Below are positions 32,480 to 42,575 of a DNA stretch of 57,429 nt, one piece after another; within the stretch, counting starts at the first letter, position 1, and the number at the start of each line of letters is the position of its first letter. The stretch is from NCBI GenBank assembly GCA_004151065.3, contig NWUY0304222935.1:1575-59003 (forward strand). The letters run 5' to 3'. The notes beneath the pieces are model-generated. The model searched no databases. It saw only the letters and a list, made by a program, of their open reading frames with translations, and was not told where the DNA came from. The translations under genes and the position numbers were made by a program. Source of the stretch: Larix sibirica (taxonomy: Eukaryota > Streptophyta > Pinopsida > Pinales > Pinaceae).

Positions 32480-33105
32480 ACCGACCTAAGAAGGACGAGG
32501 GGCATATCTTATTGGAGATTTATTGATGAGGGCTATCTCCTCTTATATCGGGTATGTTTTGATGTGTTCCTTCTCTCTCATCCAGGGGGGAGGGGGTACC
32601 ATGTCTTACTCAATATGCTCGTAAGTGAATAACATGGCTCCAATGTCATCTGTTCAAATGATAACATAATTAATCTCGTTTGTTGGATCGATGGATGCCT
32701 TATCCTTCCTCTCTTGCATATGGGTATTTCTAGGGGGATCCTCTCTTCGACAACATGGGAAACTCACGTACCCTTCAAAGCACATAGAAGCCATTTACTC
32801 TCCATTCATCACTGAAGAGTTGTTTTTAAGCCACTAACTGCGCAGGCCCTGATTGCATTATATGAGTGAATACAAAAAAAAGGCTAATAACGCACCTCAC
32901 TCAAAAGCACCACTTATTCGTTTACATCGGCAACACCACTTCCTTCCGCTTAAGCTCTGGTTCACTCATTGGCAAAAAATCATGCCATTATTGGAATTCA
33001 GGTTAATCACGACCCACCTCAACACACAACTACTTGTTTACATCGGCGATATCACTTCTGCGGGAAGGCAAGGGGTAGGAAGGAAAGGGTAGGTATTCGT
33101 ATTTA
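32480..33105. other. No gene; short diverged duplicates
   Basis: GTTTACATCGGCAACACCAC (about 32,919) and GTTTACATCGGCGATATCAC (about 33,036), each followed by TTC, are a clear pair about 117 bases apart. Otherwise nothing recognised. Confidence 0.55.
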
Positions 33106-33109
33106 TAGG

Positions 33110-33480
33110 TGAGGTCATAAGATGAGGTACCCAAGTAAGTAAGAGTGTAAGGATGATCCCAAGTAGTAGGTTAGGCGGTCCAAAGGGTGATATCTAAGGC
33201 ATAGTTTTCATTGAAGGAAAGTCCCAAGGCGGAGGTTCTTACCGAGGCATAGGGCATAGGCGCGGTTATAAGGCTGAGGTTAAATAGTCCAAAGGCAGTA
33301 GGGCTGAGAGGTTCCCAAGGATAGTTCTTACTACCCAAGTAGGTAAGAGGCAGAGGTGAAAAAAAGGTATAGTCAAAAGGCAGTAGGGCTGTAGGTAAAA
33401 TAGGTATAGGGCCCGTTGATGTAGAGTTTATAGTTTCATCTAGGTAGAATTCGAGGTTGATAAATAGGTTGAGTACGAGG
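33110..33480 (+). repeat. Degenerate GGCAGTAGGGCTG / CCCAAGTAGGTAAGAG repeats
   Basis: AAAGGCAGTAGGGCTG occurs at about 33,291 and 33,376. CCCAAGTAAGTAAGAG and CCCAAGTAGGTAAGAG occur at about 33,130 and 33,339. Many AGGCATAG / AGGCTGAG / AGGCGGAG words fill the space between. The plus strand is strikingly poor in C. Confidence 0.7.
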
Positions 33481-33484
33481 TCTA

Positions 33485-34970
33485 GTTCAAGGGTCTCTGG
33501 TATGTCTGCTGCTATGGTCCTGATGGTGGCTATTGAAACAACAAGTACCTTCAGACGATGCTTTTTAATTACCTCCTTTCCTGGCGACTGGCTGCCATTG
33601 GCAATGAATCCTAGAGAACCACTCTTAGACCAAAGGAGGGCGAGTCACAACACGCCTATTGGCCCTCACCTTCAATGTCTGGCGACCCAGATGAGGAATT
33701 GAGGTGTTAATGCCAGCAGTGAGTTCAAATTAACAAACTAGTGGTGGTAAGGCCTATTGGTGGTAAGGCCGTATTTCAAACCTTAGGGCGATGGTGGGCG
33801 CACGCTCCTTGTGAGTTCACAAGATTTGCAGGTTGTGAGGACGAAAGGAAGTCACCAGCCGGTAGAGGAGGTCAAAACGCATGCAATGGTGGAGACAGCT
33901 TAGCAAATGGTCTAAAAATGAGGGAGATCGCCAAGCCCGAAACAGCTGGAACGCGGAAGTATAAAATTAACGAACAAATAGTGTAAATGCCCCCACCGCA
34001 CCGCTCACATAGTGGTATTAAAAACTGGTCTCTTGGATGCGGTAGAACATGGGGTTACCACGTGTTCATAAGTTGTTTCCACCGCACCGCCTACGGGCAA
34101 ATAACAAGCTTGCAAGTTCCGGATGCGCCGCCTGGTACGCCGTTGATCATTTTCTGAGTAGCGCCAGGTTTCACCCCGCAGGCCACCAAATCTGGAGGTA
34201 ACGCTGCCAATGTTGGTCGGATCTACAAATTTTGTGATGCCCCATATTTAGCTAGTTACAACTAAGTCGAAATTTGACATTGTTGCCCCAGAAGCAATTC
34301 CTCTGCCTTCCAAGGCGGTTATATCTGCCTCGAATTCTGTTACCAATAGGAATTATTATTGACCGAGATGAATTGTTTTTTAGGTGGGATAGACTTTTTG
34401 GGGAGATAAAATATGTTCCTTACTTATACTATTTCAACAATTATACACCCTTATAACGGAGTGACTGAAGTCACGAAGAAGGCCCCATTTGCCATTCTAA
34501 GGGATGAAAAGAATGGTCTGAATAGCTGGCTCTATGGGAGACCATCAAGATAGGACTTTTCAGATTGAATGAACAGCGGTCTTATTTCAATATAAAGAAA
34601 TCTCCAAATAATTTCATACTTGAACCAAGCAAGCTCGAATCAGTTCTGCGAGCAAGCCCCAATCTGCAAGTGGGAGGGCTTCAATGGAATCTCCTTGTCA
34701 CTGGGTTGACCGCCGCATATATTTGGACCTACATGCATATGTTGGTACTTAGCCTTGTAAACGTGGTAGGTCTGGCTGAGTATTTATTGGGCTTTGAGGA
34801 GCCCTTAAACCACCCACCCATTTGAGCCATTCTTATTTCATCTTGAAGTTCTTCCTTTCCACATATTGACAAAGCAGAACTCTTACACCAGCCCCTGGTC
34901 GGCATTCTAAGGTGGGGTATCCAGATGATAGAGAGTGCGAACGTGGCCTATCAATATGGTAAATTCCGTA
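33485..34970. other. No gene recognised; short tandems
   Basis: GGTGGTAAGGCC is repeated at 33743-33754 and 33759-33770 (16-base period). CCACCGCACCGC occurs at about 33,993 and 34,079. Open frames of 81 and 86 codons (33741-33986, 34565-34825) have no recognised product. The stretch just left of element A carries a 27.3-kb-type repeat word (GAGAGTGCGAACGTGGCC). Confidence 0.5.
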
Positions 34971-34991
34971 AGCAAGGGTGGGGACTTAGCT

Positions 34992-35153
34992 GTTGTTCGC
35001 GTAGTTCAGCGTCTTCAGCATTATATTGTGTTAAGAAAGCAGCCTATTGTAGTCATTGAGGTCAATCCATTTCAGTATGTCTTTACTCGCAGACTTATCA
35101 GGGGCAAGTACAAGAAATGGATCGTCATTCTTCAGGGTGAGAAACGAACTTGA
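34992..35153 (+). pseudogene. Ty3/gypsy RNase H C-terminal remnant
   Basis: In the frame ending at 35153, the segment RLQHYIVLRKQPIVVIEVNP followed by FQYVFTRRLIRGKYKKWIVI and LQ corresponds to the last part of the Ty3/gypsy RNase H domain. There a leucine/histidine/tyrosine motif is followed by a K/R-rich strand ending in W-x-x-x-L-Q. The frame begins with an ATG at 34935, but that ATG belongs to the flanking repeat, so it is not a real start. It is truncated on the left, where reverse transcriptase should be. Confidence 0.75.
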
Positions 35154-35278
35154 AAGAGCAAGAAAGAAAGGTGTGGGGTTGAAGGGTAGATAATTTTTCT
35201 ATTTAGTTGGCCTCGGCAAAATCCAAAAAAAAGGATTGAGTCTTTGCAGATTCAATATAAAAGTGACCTTGAGAGAAT

Positions 35279-35482
35279 GATGACGTTGTTGAAGATGACT
35301 CGTTACTAGAGGAGCACATTTTCTTCATTGCCCCAAGCGACCCTTGGTATGGATACATTTTGATATATCTTCAGACTAATAAGTTCCCTTCCCATTTTTC
35401 AAGGAATGATCGGCATCGTATAATACATTTAGCTAACAACTACCTACCTCATCATCGAGGGGTGGAGCCGCCCGACCAACGG
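35279..35482 (+). pseudogene. Ty3/gypsy linker between RNase H and integrase
   Basis: An uninterrupted 67-codon frame without a start runs from 35279 to the stop at 35480-35482. It contains EEHIFFIAPSDPWYGYILIY followed by LQTNKFPSHFSRNDRHRI. This matches the usual stretch before the integrase zinc finger (an acidic D/E-rich start, then a D-x-W-Y-x-x-I-x-x-Y-L-Q motif). The zinc-finger region that should follow is mostly eroded; RRCVTHG-like residues appear in another frame near 35,505-35,535. Confidence 0.75.
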
Positions 35483-35614
35483 TAGGAGGGCTAGGGGTCT
35501 TTTCAATATTACGACGTTGTGTCACTCACGGGAAAGCTGAGTAAGTAAGGCCTTCGATCTTTAAAGAGTGTGTTGAGGCTGTGAAGAAATTCCACCAATG
35601 TCAAATATTTTCTC

Positions 35615-36400
35615 TAAAGATGCGCACACCCTGCTCCAATGTTTTCCGTGATCATTGTTGGCTCATTCACAAAAATGAGGAGTCTATTTTACGACTGTGC
35701 CACCTCGACCTCAGCTAGGAGGCATGAATATATTATTATGGTCATTTACTACTTCACGAAGTCGGCAAAGGCCATGCCTACCTTTTCTAACGATGGTGAA
35801 ACAGCAGTGCTGTTTATTTGAAATCGATTTATCACTCAATTTGGTGTGCTTAGGGAGATTGTCACTGATCATTCCAGTAATTTCCAAAACAAAATAATGT
35901 CATAACTTTATTCTAAGCTAGGTTTTACGCAGAAGCATTCGTCTCCTTATTATCCGCAAGCTAATGGCCAGAAATCTTTGAAAACCATCCTCCAACGCAC
36001 CTTTAATGCGAATAAGAAGAACTGGCATATAATTTATACTGTGCTTTGGACATATTTAACATCCGTCAAGACTGCCATAGGGTTTACTCCTTTACAGCTT
36101 GTATACGGGGTGGAAGTCTTACCAATTGAATGTAAAAATGTAGCTGAGCTTCTGCCGAACACGACTTTGCTCGAAGAACGTCTCATTCACCTAGAACAAC
36201 TTGATGAATTCCGCATAGATGTGGCCACCACGAAGGAAGCTCATAAAGAAAGATGAGTAAAGTTACAATAGGATAAGTTTGTATGTCCTTATATTTTTTA
36301 TGAAGGGGACCCTGTGCTTATGAGTTGGTTGACCATGAGGGAAATGTGCTGAGTGAGCCTCTAAACGGGGTCTACCTAAAGAGGTACTACACCTAAGTAT
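35615..36400 (+). pseudogene. Ty3/gypsy integrase remnant
   Basis: Core integrase is spread over two or three frames. SFTKMRSLFYD and RRHEYIIMVIYYFTKSAKAM (35640-35815) come first, then FITQFGVLREIVTDHSSNFQ (after a TGA at 35819-35821), then SPYYPQANGQ, and a 92-codon frame (35978-36256) with GFTPLQLVYGVEVLPIE. The C-terminal ELVDHEGNVLSEPLNGVYLK-type end reaches about 36,396. The second catalytic Asp is visible in TDH. Immediately after SPYYPQANGQ the sequence lacks the few residues that carry the catalytic Glu, so this copy has a deletion as well as stops. It joins viral-type DNA ends to a target in living relatives; here it is dead. Confidence 0.85.
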
Positions 36401-36504
36401 AAGTTCCTGGGCATTTTCCCATTGTAATTCTTTTAGATTAGTGGTATTAGGCTGGTTTCCTAGTACTTTTTTTTGGTTTTCGCTTCTCGTGCTATTGATT
36501 TTAT

Positions 36505-36693
36505 TGGAAGATGTCAATGGATTCCGTGGGTTTCGTTGGATTTGCAGATGGAGCAAGCCATCACACTCAGAACATTGCTTCTGCGGCTTGGGTTATCTAT
36601 TCGCCGCCCATCGGCCAGCTTGCGTTTTTAGGAGGTGCTTGTCTTGGACCTGTTACAACAAAATATAGCACACTAGCACAAAGCCCTCACTAG
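36505..36693 (+). pseudogene. RNase H-like module downstream of integrase
   Basis: A 60-codon frame (36511-36693) contains FADGASHHTQNIASAAWVIY followed by a G-x-L segment and GGACLGPVTTKYS. The F-x-D-G-A-S start and the position of GGACLG before an eroded N-N-x-A-E-Y stretch resemble the archaeal-type RNase H found in plant Ty3/gypsy Tat elements. In Tat elements that domain normally lies before integrase; here it follows the integrase end by about 110 bases. The frame stops before the later catalytic residues. It may belong to the same element with another order, or to a second element truncated against the first. Confidence 0.6.
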
Positions 36694-36699
36694 GTTACC

Positions 36700-38515
36700 T
36701 AGACAATGAGTAACATAGGAATGTCACCACTGTAACCTAGGAAAAAATTCCCCTGATTTTAGTGCTATATGAGATATAACACAAGGGAGGCTTCCCTTGT
36801 AGATCTTGAGGATCAAATAACCCAACTAAGTCAAGATAATAGCCCCCAAGGATTCGACTTCAACTATCCACCAAGTTAGGGTTTCTACAATTAGGGTTTT
36901 GGTGGATAATGGTGTCATTTCCAGTTTTGAGTTCAAAGGAACATAGGGTGGTTCCATGTATTTAAGGTAGGCCAGTACAGGCTCAACGGGTTTACCAAAA
37001 ACACACGACTTAGAAAAGACATTGTGCAATCGGAAACTAGCACATGAAATGTCAAATTGCGGCAGCTAGCTATTTTATTACAACAATTCAAAAAATTCCC
37101 AATACTTAAAACAGATAAGTTCCTCCCCAATTTGTTATGATTTGAAAATGAGGGGGAGCCTTCTCTTTTCTTTCTTTATGTAGACGCCCACTCTTGTTAG
37201 TAAATTTACCACCTTCGTAAGGGCCAGATGAGCATTCACTCTCTATAATATTGCAGCGCCCGCAAAGCTTTCTAGAATTCCCGCGTATTTCAAGGACTGC
37301 CAGAGCCAGGAAATATATATTATCAACTACTTACCATACGTCACCTTTTCTATCGCGCATTTTCCATCTCTCTGATCAAGTGGATGAAGGAGGATTATGC
37401 CTCCCCCAACAAATGAGGTTTCTATTTATTAAATGAGTGGTTGAAAGCGTTTGCTGCATAAGCATAAAAAACATGAAGTGCGTGTCTCTCCCCAATCTTG
37501 CAATTGGTGGATGGTGCGGTTGGGGTCTTTGGAGCTCACTCAAATGTGCCAATGCAGTAGGATGATTCTATCATACGTAGCTCATATGTTCCATGAGGAA
37601 GATGGAAGGAAGCCTGCCTTCCCGACCAAAAGGGGATATTTATGTCCGCGCGTTTCAAAATACTATTGCCTGCCAAGGACTACTTTACTATCCACTTGAT
37701 AGGAGAGTGTGAGCGTTGCAATGATGGGAAGTCCAAGTGTGGTAAGTCAGTGTGAGTTTTCTAAGGAAGAGTTACTTATTCCACCATGCCTTATTCACTC
37801 TGTGAGGGAGAGTGCCATTTGTGGGGGGGACGGCCAGTCAGCAATAGATGCATTCCAACCTGCCATTACTTATTCCTGCCAGCCAGATATGCATGCCTGA
37901 TTTCTTACTTCTTTCAACTCCCACGATAATTCATGGAATAATTAGTATAACCAGTAGCAAAAGTGGATCTAGTAAAATAATGATTTAATTAGCAGCCAAG
38001 GGGAGATGCCTGGATCATACCCATATTCCTGCTATGAGGATGGGACAACCTTAGAGCACTTATCCAGGGATATGCCTGTAGAGCGGGGTTCCACCGTTAA
38101 CAATATATTTCCTTCCAGTTAACTGCTTATTTCCTTACATAACTACTCATTTATTACCAGTAATAATAAATCTATCCAGGCAAGGAGCGAAAGCGCCTGC
38201 TCGAGAGAAGAAGAGCAAGGAGATAACAACTGCTCAGAGAACAACTATGAAATATAGACACTATTACCGAAGGTGCGAGTTCTACCTATCCCTTCCAGTG
38301 AACGCGTTACCACGGCGAATAACTCTTTAGATAGCTTTTTAATATATGATAGGGATAGCTCTTAAATAGTTTCGAACTCTTAGACTAAGATACGACTACG
38401 ATTACAACTCTGATACACACACCGAGGTCTGAGCGGTGGCGAGTCAGTCACTAGACCTGCCGGACACTGAGATAGAACCTCGTACTATTGGGGAATGGGT
38501 GTGGAAGAGAAGCAA
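36700..38515. other. No gene recognised
   Basis: 36.75-37.15 kb keeps the AT-rich, retroelement-like composition. A phrase reading VLVDNG near 36,898 recalls a retroviral-type protease site but is too short to call. An 82-codon plus frame (37451-37699) is unrecognised. GAGAGTGTGAGCGTTGCAAT at 37,691 echoes the 27.3 kb repeat. Confidence 0.45.
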
Positions 38516-38521
38516 CCGTTT

Positions 38522-38605
38522 AGTCACATAGCTGCCCGCCTTCCTAGTGTTGCATAGCAACCGTAAATCCTTCTAGTGGCATAGCCTTCTTCGTCGCATA
38601 GCAAG
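38522..38605 (+). repeat. ~30-bp degenerate tandem repeat
   Basis: CACATAGCTGCCCGCCTTCC, TGCATAGCAACCG, CTTCTAGTGGCATAGCC and CTTCTTCGTCGCATAGCAAG are diverged units, each carrying a CATAGC word at roughly 20-35 base spacing. Confidence 0.6.
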
Positions 38606-38609
38606 GTTG

Positions 38610-39090
38610 GTAGGCCTTTCCTCAACGAATCAAACAACTGCTCAGGCCCATGAATGGTTACGTAAAGCTTTATCTTACATGAAGGATTCATAGCACGAGT
38701 GCTCGGCCTTTCAGTTAACTTACTCTTTATATGAAGGGATATATTATAGATCTTTCCTGCCCGTAATAACTACTTCTTTCCTGTCCAAAAGGCCTTTGTC
38801 ACAAATGGGAGATCCTATGGAATGACAAGCGTTTCGTGAACAAATAAGCGTCTTGTCTGGATCGGGAATAGCAATTTCATTTCTGGAACCGTATATATAT
38901 ATATATACTTCGGAATGGTGAGCAGCTACCCGACGGCTCAGATGTGCGTTCGTACTCGATAATTTTTGAAGAACCAAACTGGGGGGATTGTACATGGTCC
39001 TATTTCTAGCCAGCTCGAAGGTAGGTTAGGTACGTTCAGTTTATCACCCTAACTTGTAGTTCATAAAACACTTTGCCTCAAGTCATAAGG
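38610..39090. other. No gene recognised; (TA)n tract
   Basis: An 83-codon minus frame (38744-38995) spans a (TA)8-type tract at about 38,890-38,906. Its N-terminal half is therefore partly simple repeat, and the rest is unrecognised. Confidence 0.45.
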
Positions 39091-39093
39091 CAA

Positions 39094-39411
39094 GCATAAT
39101 TACATATATAATGAGATATCTCTCCGTGTATACGAGATATAAGGTATGATCGATGAAAAGAGCGCGCATAATTACATATATATACATAGTAGCATCGTCG
39201 AGGAATTGACTTTCCCAGAAAAGCCAACTCTTCACACAGTTAGATCAACTGATATCATATCTATTAGATGTCAGGGGGTAAGGACTTGACCGGGTTGATC
39301 AAAAGGAATCGCGTTGAATCATATATAATATAGATCAATATGAAAGCGGTCGACCACGATGGAATGTAAACAAAAAAGAAAGGCGTAATTACATATATAA
39401 TGATATATATA
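39094..39411 (+). repeat. Three copies of GCRTAATTACATATATA
   Basis: Copies at 39094-39110, 39166-39182 and 39383-39399, plus one at 6703-6718. The first and third extend further (ATGAGATATCTCT / ATGATATATATCT). ATCTCCGTGTATACGAGAT around 39,118-39,136 can fold as a hairpin. Whether these are promoter-like or only repeats cannot be told here. Confidence 0.75.
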
Positions 39412-39414
39412 TCT

Positions 39415-39900
39415 TTAGTATACGATATTATTCTATTTTCGTTACCTCTGATCCTTGGCCTCGTCTTTTACCACGTACTTAGTCTTCTTTTCATTTATAT
39501 CTTTGGAAAATTGCACCTCTCCTGATCTATGCTTTACGCCCCAGGTCCTTAGTAAAAATGTGGCCACAACAAAGAGTGTACTACATCTATGTTTCATTTC
39601 ATGTGTAAAAAAGAGGCATTTTGCGCTTTAAAAATGCGACATAGTAATAAATAACCTATGGTACAAAATAGAAACCATGTCGTACGACTTCTCCGTATGA
39701 CTCAGACCCTCTAATGGCTAACATAATGTAAACCAACACCATGAGGTTGTTCCCTCGCCTATTTATACCATTCAATTCCTAAGTAGTCAAAAGTGGTCTA
39801 TGGCATGGTCAAGTTATGTAAGTGTATATATGGGATAATATAACTTAGTGTAGCAGCCAAGTCCTCTAGGATTTTTGTTAATCCCTAGTCAGTACACTAG
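39415..39900. other. No gene recognised
   Basis: AT-rich approach to the gag remnant. Composition from about 39.59 kb onward is CpG-poor and may already be retroelement DNA, without identifiable domains. Confidence 0.45.
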
Positions 39901-39904
39901 AATT

Positions 39905-40225
39905 GTGGTTCAACCAAATGAGTCTTCCCTACAGCTTCCTTTGTTTCATGGTCATGGTAATAGGATGTGGAGCCATGTTGGTTCCTCCGTGATGCAATTT
40001 GGAGGGTGCGTAGAACCACTGATGCCATCCTACTTGTTGAGTTTCAAACAACTCTACACAAAAGGGCTTTGCAATGGTACATGAAGTGTAAGCAGAGTGC
40101 TCCTGCTAATCTGATCTTTACTTTGGATCAATTGCGTGTGGATTTTGTGGAGTTAAAAAAATCCAAAATTGAAGCAAAAAAGCATCACTGAGTTAAAGGA
40201 GATGAAGCAACGGGTGGGATAATAT
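39905..40225 (+). pseudogene. Ty3/gypsy gag remnant
   Basis: Three frames together show a retrotransposon gag segment: LQLPLFHGHGN (frame of 39875-40084), then CWFLRDAIWRVRRTTDAILL with VEFQTTLHKRALQWYMKCKQ (frame of 39967-40191), then SITELKEMKQRVG in a third frame to about 40,220. Aromatic D-A-I-W, A-L-x-W-Y and a following L/E/F-rich helix are typical of the plant Ty3/gypsy capsid-forming region. Two frameshifts show that it is dead. It sits downstream of element A on the same strand, so it may be the start of a second, lost element. Confidence 0.75.
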
Positions 40226-40229
40226 ATTT

Positions 40230-41408
40230 AGGAGTATTACTAGTGGTTTTTTTATTTTACGAGTTGCCCGAGTTATACTATTAAATATGTGCAGCATAAT
40301 AAATGATGGTTCATTGGTGGATCGCTACCACATCTATGAATCACGTTGCTATAATAGAGGTTAGGTATCAGTAGGAATCCTTGGAATTCACCATGCAACT
40401 TGAGTCCATCAGTTCAAATAGATAGCTGAACACTCGACTTTATTGAATTGAAAGGTTCACTCTTCTTACTATCTGTTAGCACTCAACTAACTAAAAGGTT
40501 GGGACAAGGGTCAGGGTAGTGGCCTTCAATGTTACTGGGCTAACGGACCCATGACCGATAACCCCCTCGCTCCTACCGCCATAAGGGGACGCCAGATGGC
40601 CTCTACTGGACCCGGCTCAGGGCTCAGGTAATGACCGAACCCAATTGACCTCGATATTGAAAGACGCGTCCACTGGCTCTGCTGCTGGATATGCTAGCGG
40701 AACAAGAAGGGATTTCGCTAGTGTTCAAAATGGAAGGGTCCCGCAGGAGCAGCATATACAAGAAGTCCTCAACTACTCGACCATATATCCCATCATCCAG
40801 CCAGCCATTCATCCATTCATCCGGCAGTTCCGACGATCCCACCCACTGAGTCTTCGCTGTGCCCATGAAGCGATTCCATAAAGTATAGGGCTGATAGTTC
40901 TAGTTATTATCAAAGTGGGAAAGGGGTGGTGTACTTTTATGATAAGATGGGCAGTTTCAATCAAATGAAATATTAATCATAGATAGAGAGCTCATTAAAT
41001 GCCAATTTTTGTTAAATCCATTTGAGTATCCGCGATGAGAAATACTGGCTTGGTACTCCCCCCCCCCTGACCACTGGGAGTAGGTTTCAAAATAATATGC
41101 TCCAAGCAGATAATGTGTCTGCCCAAATGGGTGCTTAGATGGTGCTATAAACGGACCACTCTACTAAGTCCCGCTTAGACATAGGTTTGTTAACAAGCAT
41201 TATTATTATATTATACCTTTCCTCATTAGTAAATCAATTGCTATAAAGCCATCCACCTGCCTTATTTATACGAGCACTACCTGCATAATGTGTGTTATCC
41301 ATCCTAAAACATGTGATCGTAATAAATGCATTGCCATCGCTCATTATAAACATAGCCAAGCAAATCAACATCGACTGGATCGTCGGCGACTCTGCCTACT
41401 CTTGGGTA
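40230..41408. other. No gene recognised
   Basis: Overlapping opposite-strand frames at 40.62-40.88 kb (80 and 78 codons) have no domain. A C9 run lies near 41,060. Confidence 0.5.
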
Positions 41409-41410
41409 AA

Positions 41411-41466
41411 CTGATCGAGTATCACATTAGCATCATCGAGTAGCATAATAATTGAGTAGCATCATG
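41411..41466 (+). repeat. ~20-bp degenerate tandem repeat
   Basis: TGATCGAGTATCACATTAGC, ATCATCGAGTAGCATAATAA and TTGAGTAGCATCATGG are successive diverged units. AGATCGAGTATCGGGATCAT near 41,554 is a detached relative. Confidence 0.65.
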
Positions 41467-41469
41467 GGG

Positions 41470-41900
41470 TACCAAACAATTATAGAGTACAAGCCAGCAT
41501 ATAATACAACCCAATTTTCATATAGTAGCTCAGTTGAGGATCGGAATTGACTAATAGATCGAGTATCGGGATCATAAAATAGAAAACCTGTCTCGACTAG
41601 CGACTAGCGGAACTGACCTGAAGGCTTAATGCATTATTTGTGTATTTGTGGTACCGCCCCTTTCTCTTAAGGATTATCCTGGCTTCCCTAGTCTACCCCT
41701 CCCCCTACCCCAGAACGGTTTATTTATGATGGCTTGTGTACTGTGCTGGTAGGTGTTTAAGCTATCCTAAGGTTAGCAGGCCGTTACTTCAGAATTAAGA
41801 CCAAAAAATGCTTATGATTGGTGCCCATACTGCTACTTCCAGCCTTCGATCTGTTGTGACAAGGTAATGGGCCTTGTCTATGCAGTCATAAACATTCCAG
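41470..41900. other. No gene recognised
   Basis: Nothing supported beyond short repeat words. Confidence 0.5.
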
Positions 41901-41904
41901 TGCA

Positions 41905-42135
41905 GTATGTATGAGGGTACAACTGCTGTTCATAAGGATGCCCTAACCGATGCTAGTAACTCTAAGAAATTAGGCCTTTTGTATGCTGAGATTGATCCCC
42001 CTATTATGTTTCCAACACTAGGAGTTAAAGCTGACTGCGTTTGGTATCCAGGGTTAGAAGGGAAGATTCCAACAAAGGGATTTCTTTCTTTTTCCGGGAA
42101 GGGACAGATTGAGTCTTATTGGAAGGGGAGGTAGC
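41905..42135 (+). other. 75-codon ORF, possibly a periodic-island relative
   Basis: The frame at 41907-42134 starts ATG TAT GAG GGT ACA ACT GCT and continues GAT GCC, GAT GCT AGT AAC TCT. Its first third uses the same GAT/GCT/ACT/AAT codons as the 18.5 kb island, but the later part (Phe, Trp, Leu, Lys-rich) does not. I recognise no product. It could be a chance frame, a chimeric mitochondrial ORF or an eroded island. Confidence 0.3.
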
Positions 42136-42570
42136 TGCTGTTTTGATCCAATTCAATTATTTATGCTGCTTTGTACTTCCAAGAAGTAAGGGGGGCACCT
42201 TTTGTAAGTTTGTATTTGCTTGTTTGATTAGCATTACTCTTATTGGACAATGCAACTTACCTTTTTCATTGGCCTCATTGCCGAAACTTGTTACTATAAA
42301 AAGAGCACCGCTATACCCTGGATACATGCTCAATAAAGTTATAAACTCACATAAAAGGAATCCGGGTCTCCCCTCCATAACCATAGCCGTGAAAAGATAG
42401 GAGAATCAAAGGATTCACATTAAAAACGATTCTTTTTCTTCCTAGCCCTTATTTGGTCTAGCGAGACCGCGCTTAACGCTTACTAAGTTACTTATTTGAT
42501 TGTAAACTACCTATCTTCCCTTCCCAATGAAAAAATCCATCCTTATTCCATAATGCGGAACTGTTCAGAG
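42136..42570. other. No gene recognised
   Basis: Overlapping opposite frames of 93 and 75 codons (42119-42400 plus, 42157-42384 minus) have no recognised product. The plus frame is hydrophobic in the middle (FVFACLISITLIG), but this is not enough for a call. Confidence 0.45.
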
Positions 42571-42575
42571 TTTAA

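Larger units (their letters stand above)
34980..36700 (+). mobile_element. Decayed Ty3/gypsy retrotransposon, element A
   Basis: This is the 3' part of a plant Ty3/gypsy pol region on the plus strand: the end of RNase H, the integrase zinc-binding linker, the integrase core and C-terminal part, then an RNase H-like module. The left edge abuts a mitochondrial-type repeat (GAGAGTGCGAACGTGGCC, ~34,930), so reverse transcriptase is missing. No LTR, primer-binding site or polypurine tract is evident at either end. All frames carry stops or shifts. Such nuclear-derived fragments are common in plant mitochondrial DNA; intracellular transfer is inferred, not shown. Confidence 0.85.

Noticed and set aside
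36826-37029. Possible protease/gag piece (VLVDNG on the plus strand near 36,898; 67-codon minus ORF)
   Set aside because: Only six residues match expectation and the surrounding frames do not continue the domain.
38744-38995. 83-codon minus ORF with a YIYIYG segment
   Set aside because: The N-terminal part translates the (TA)n tract, and the remainder has no recognised relatives.
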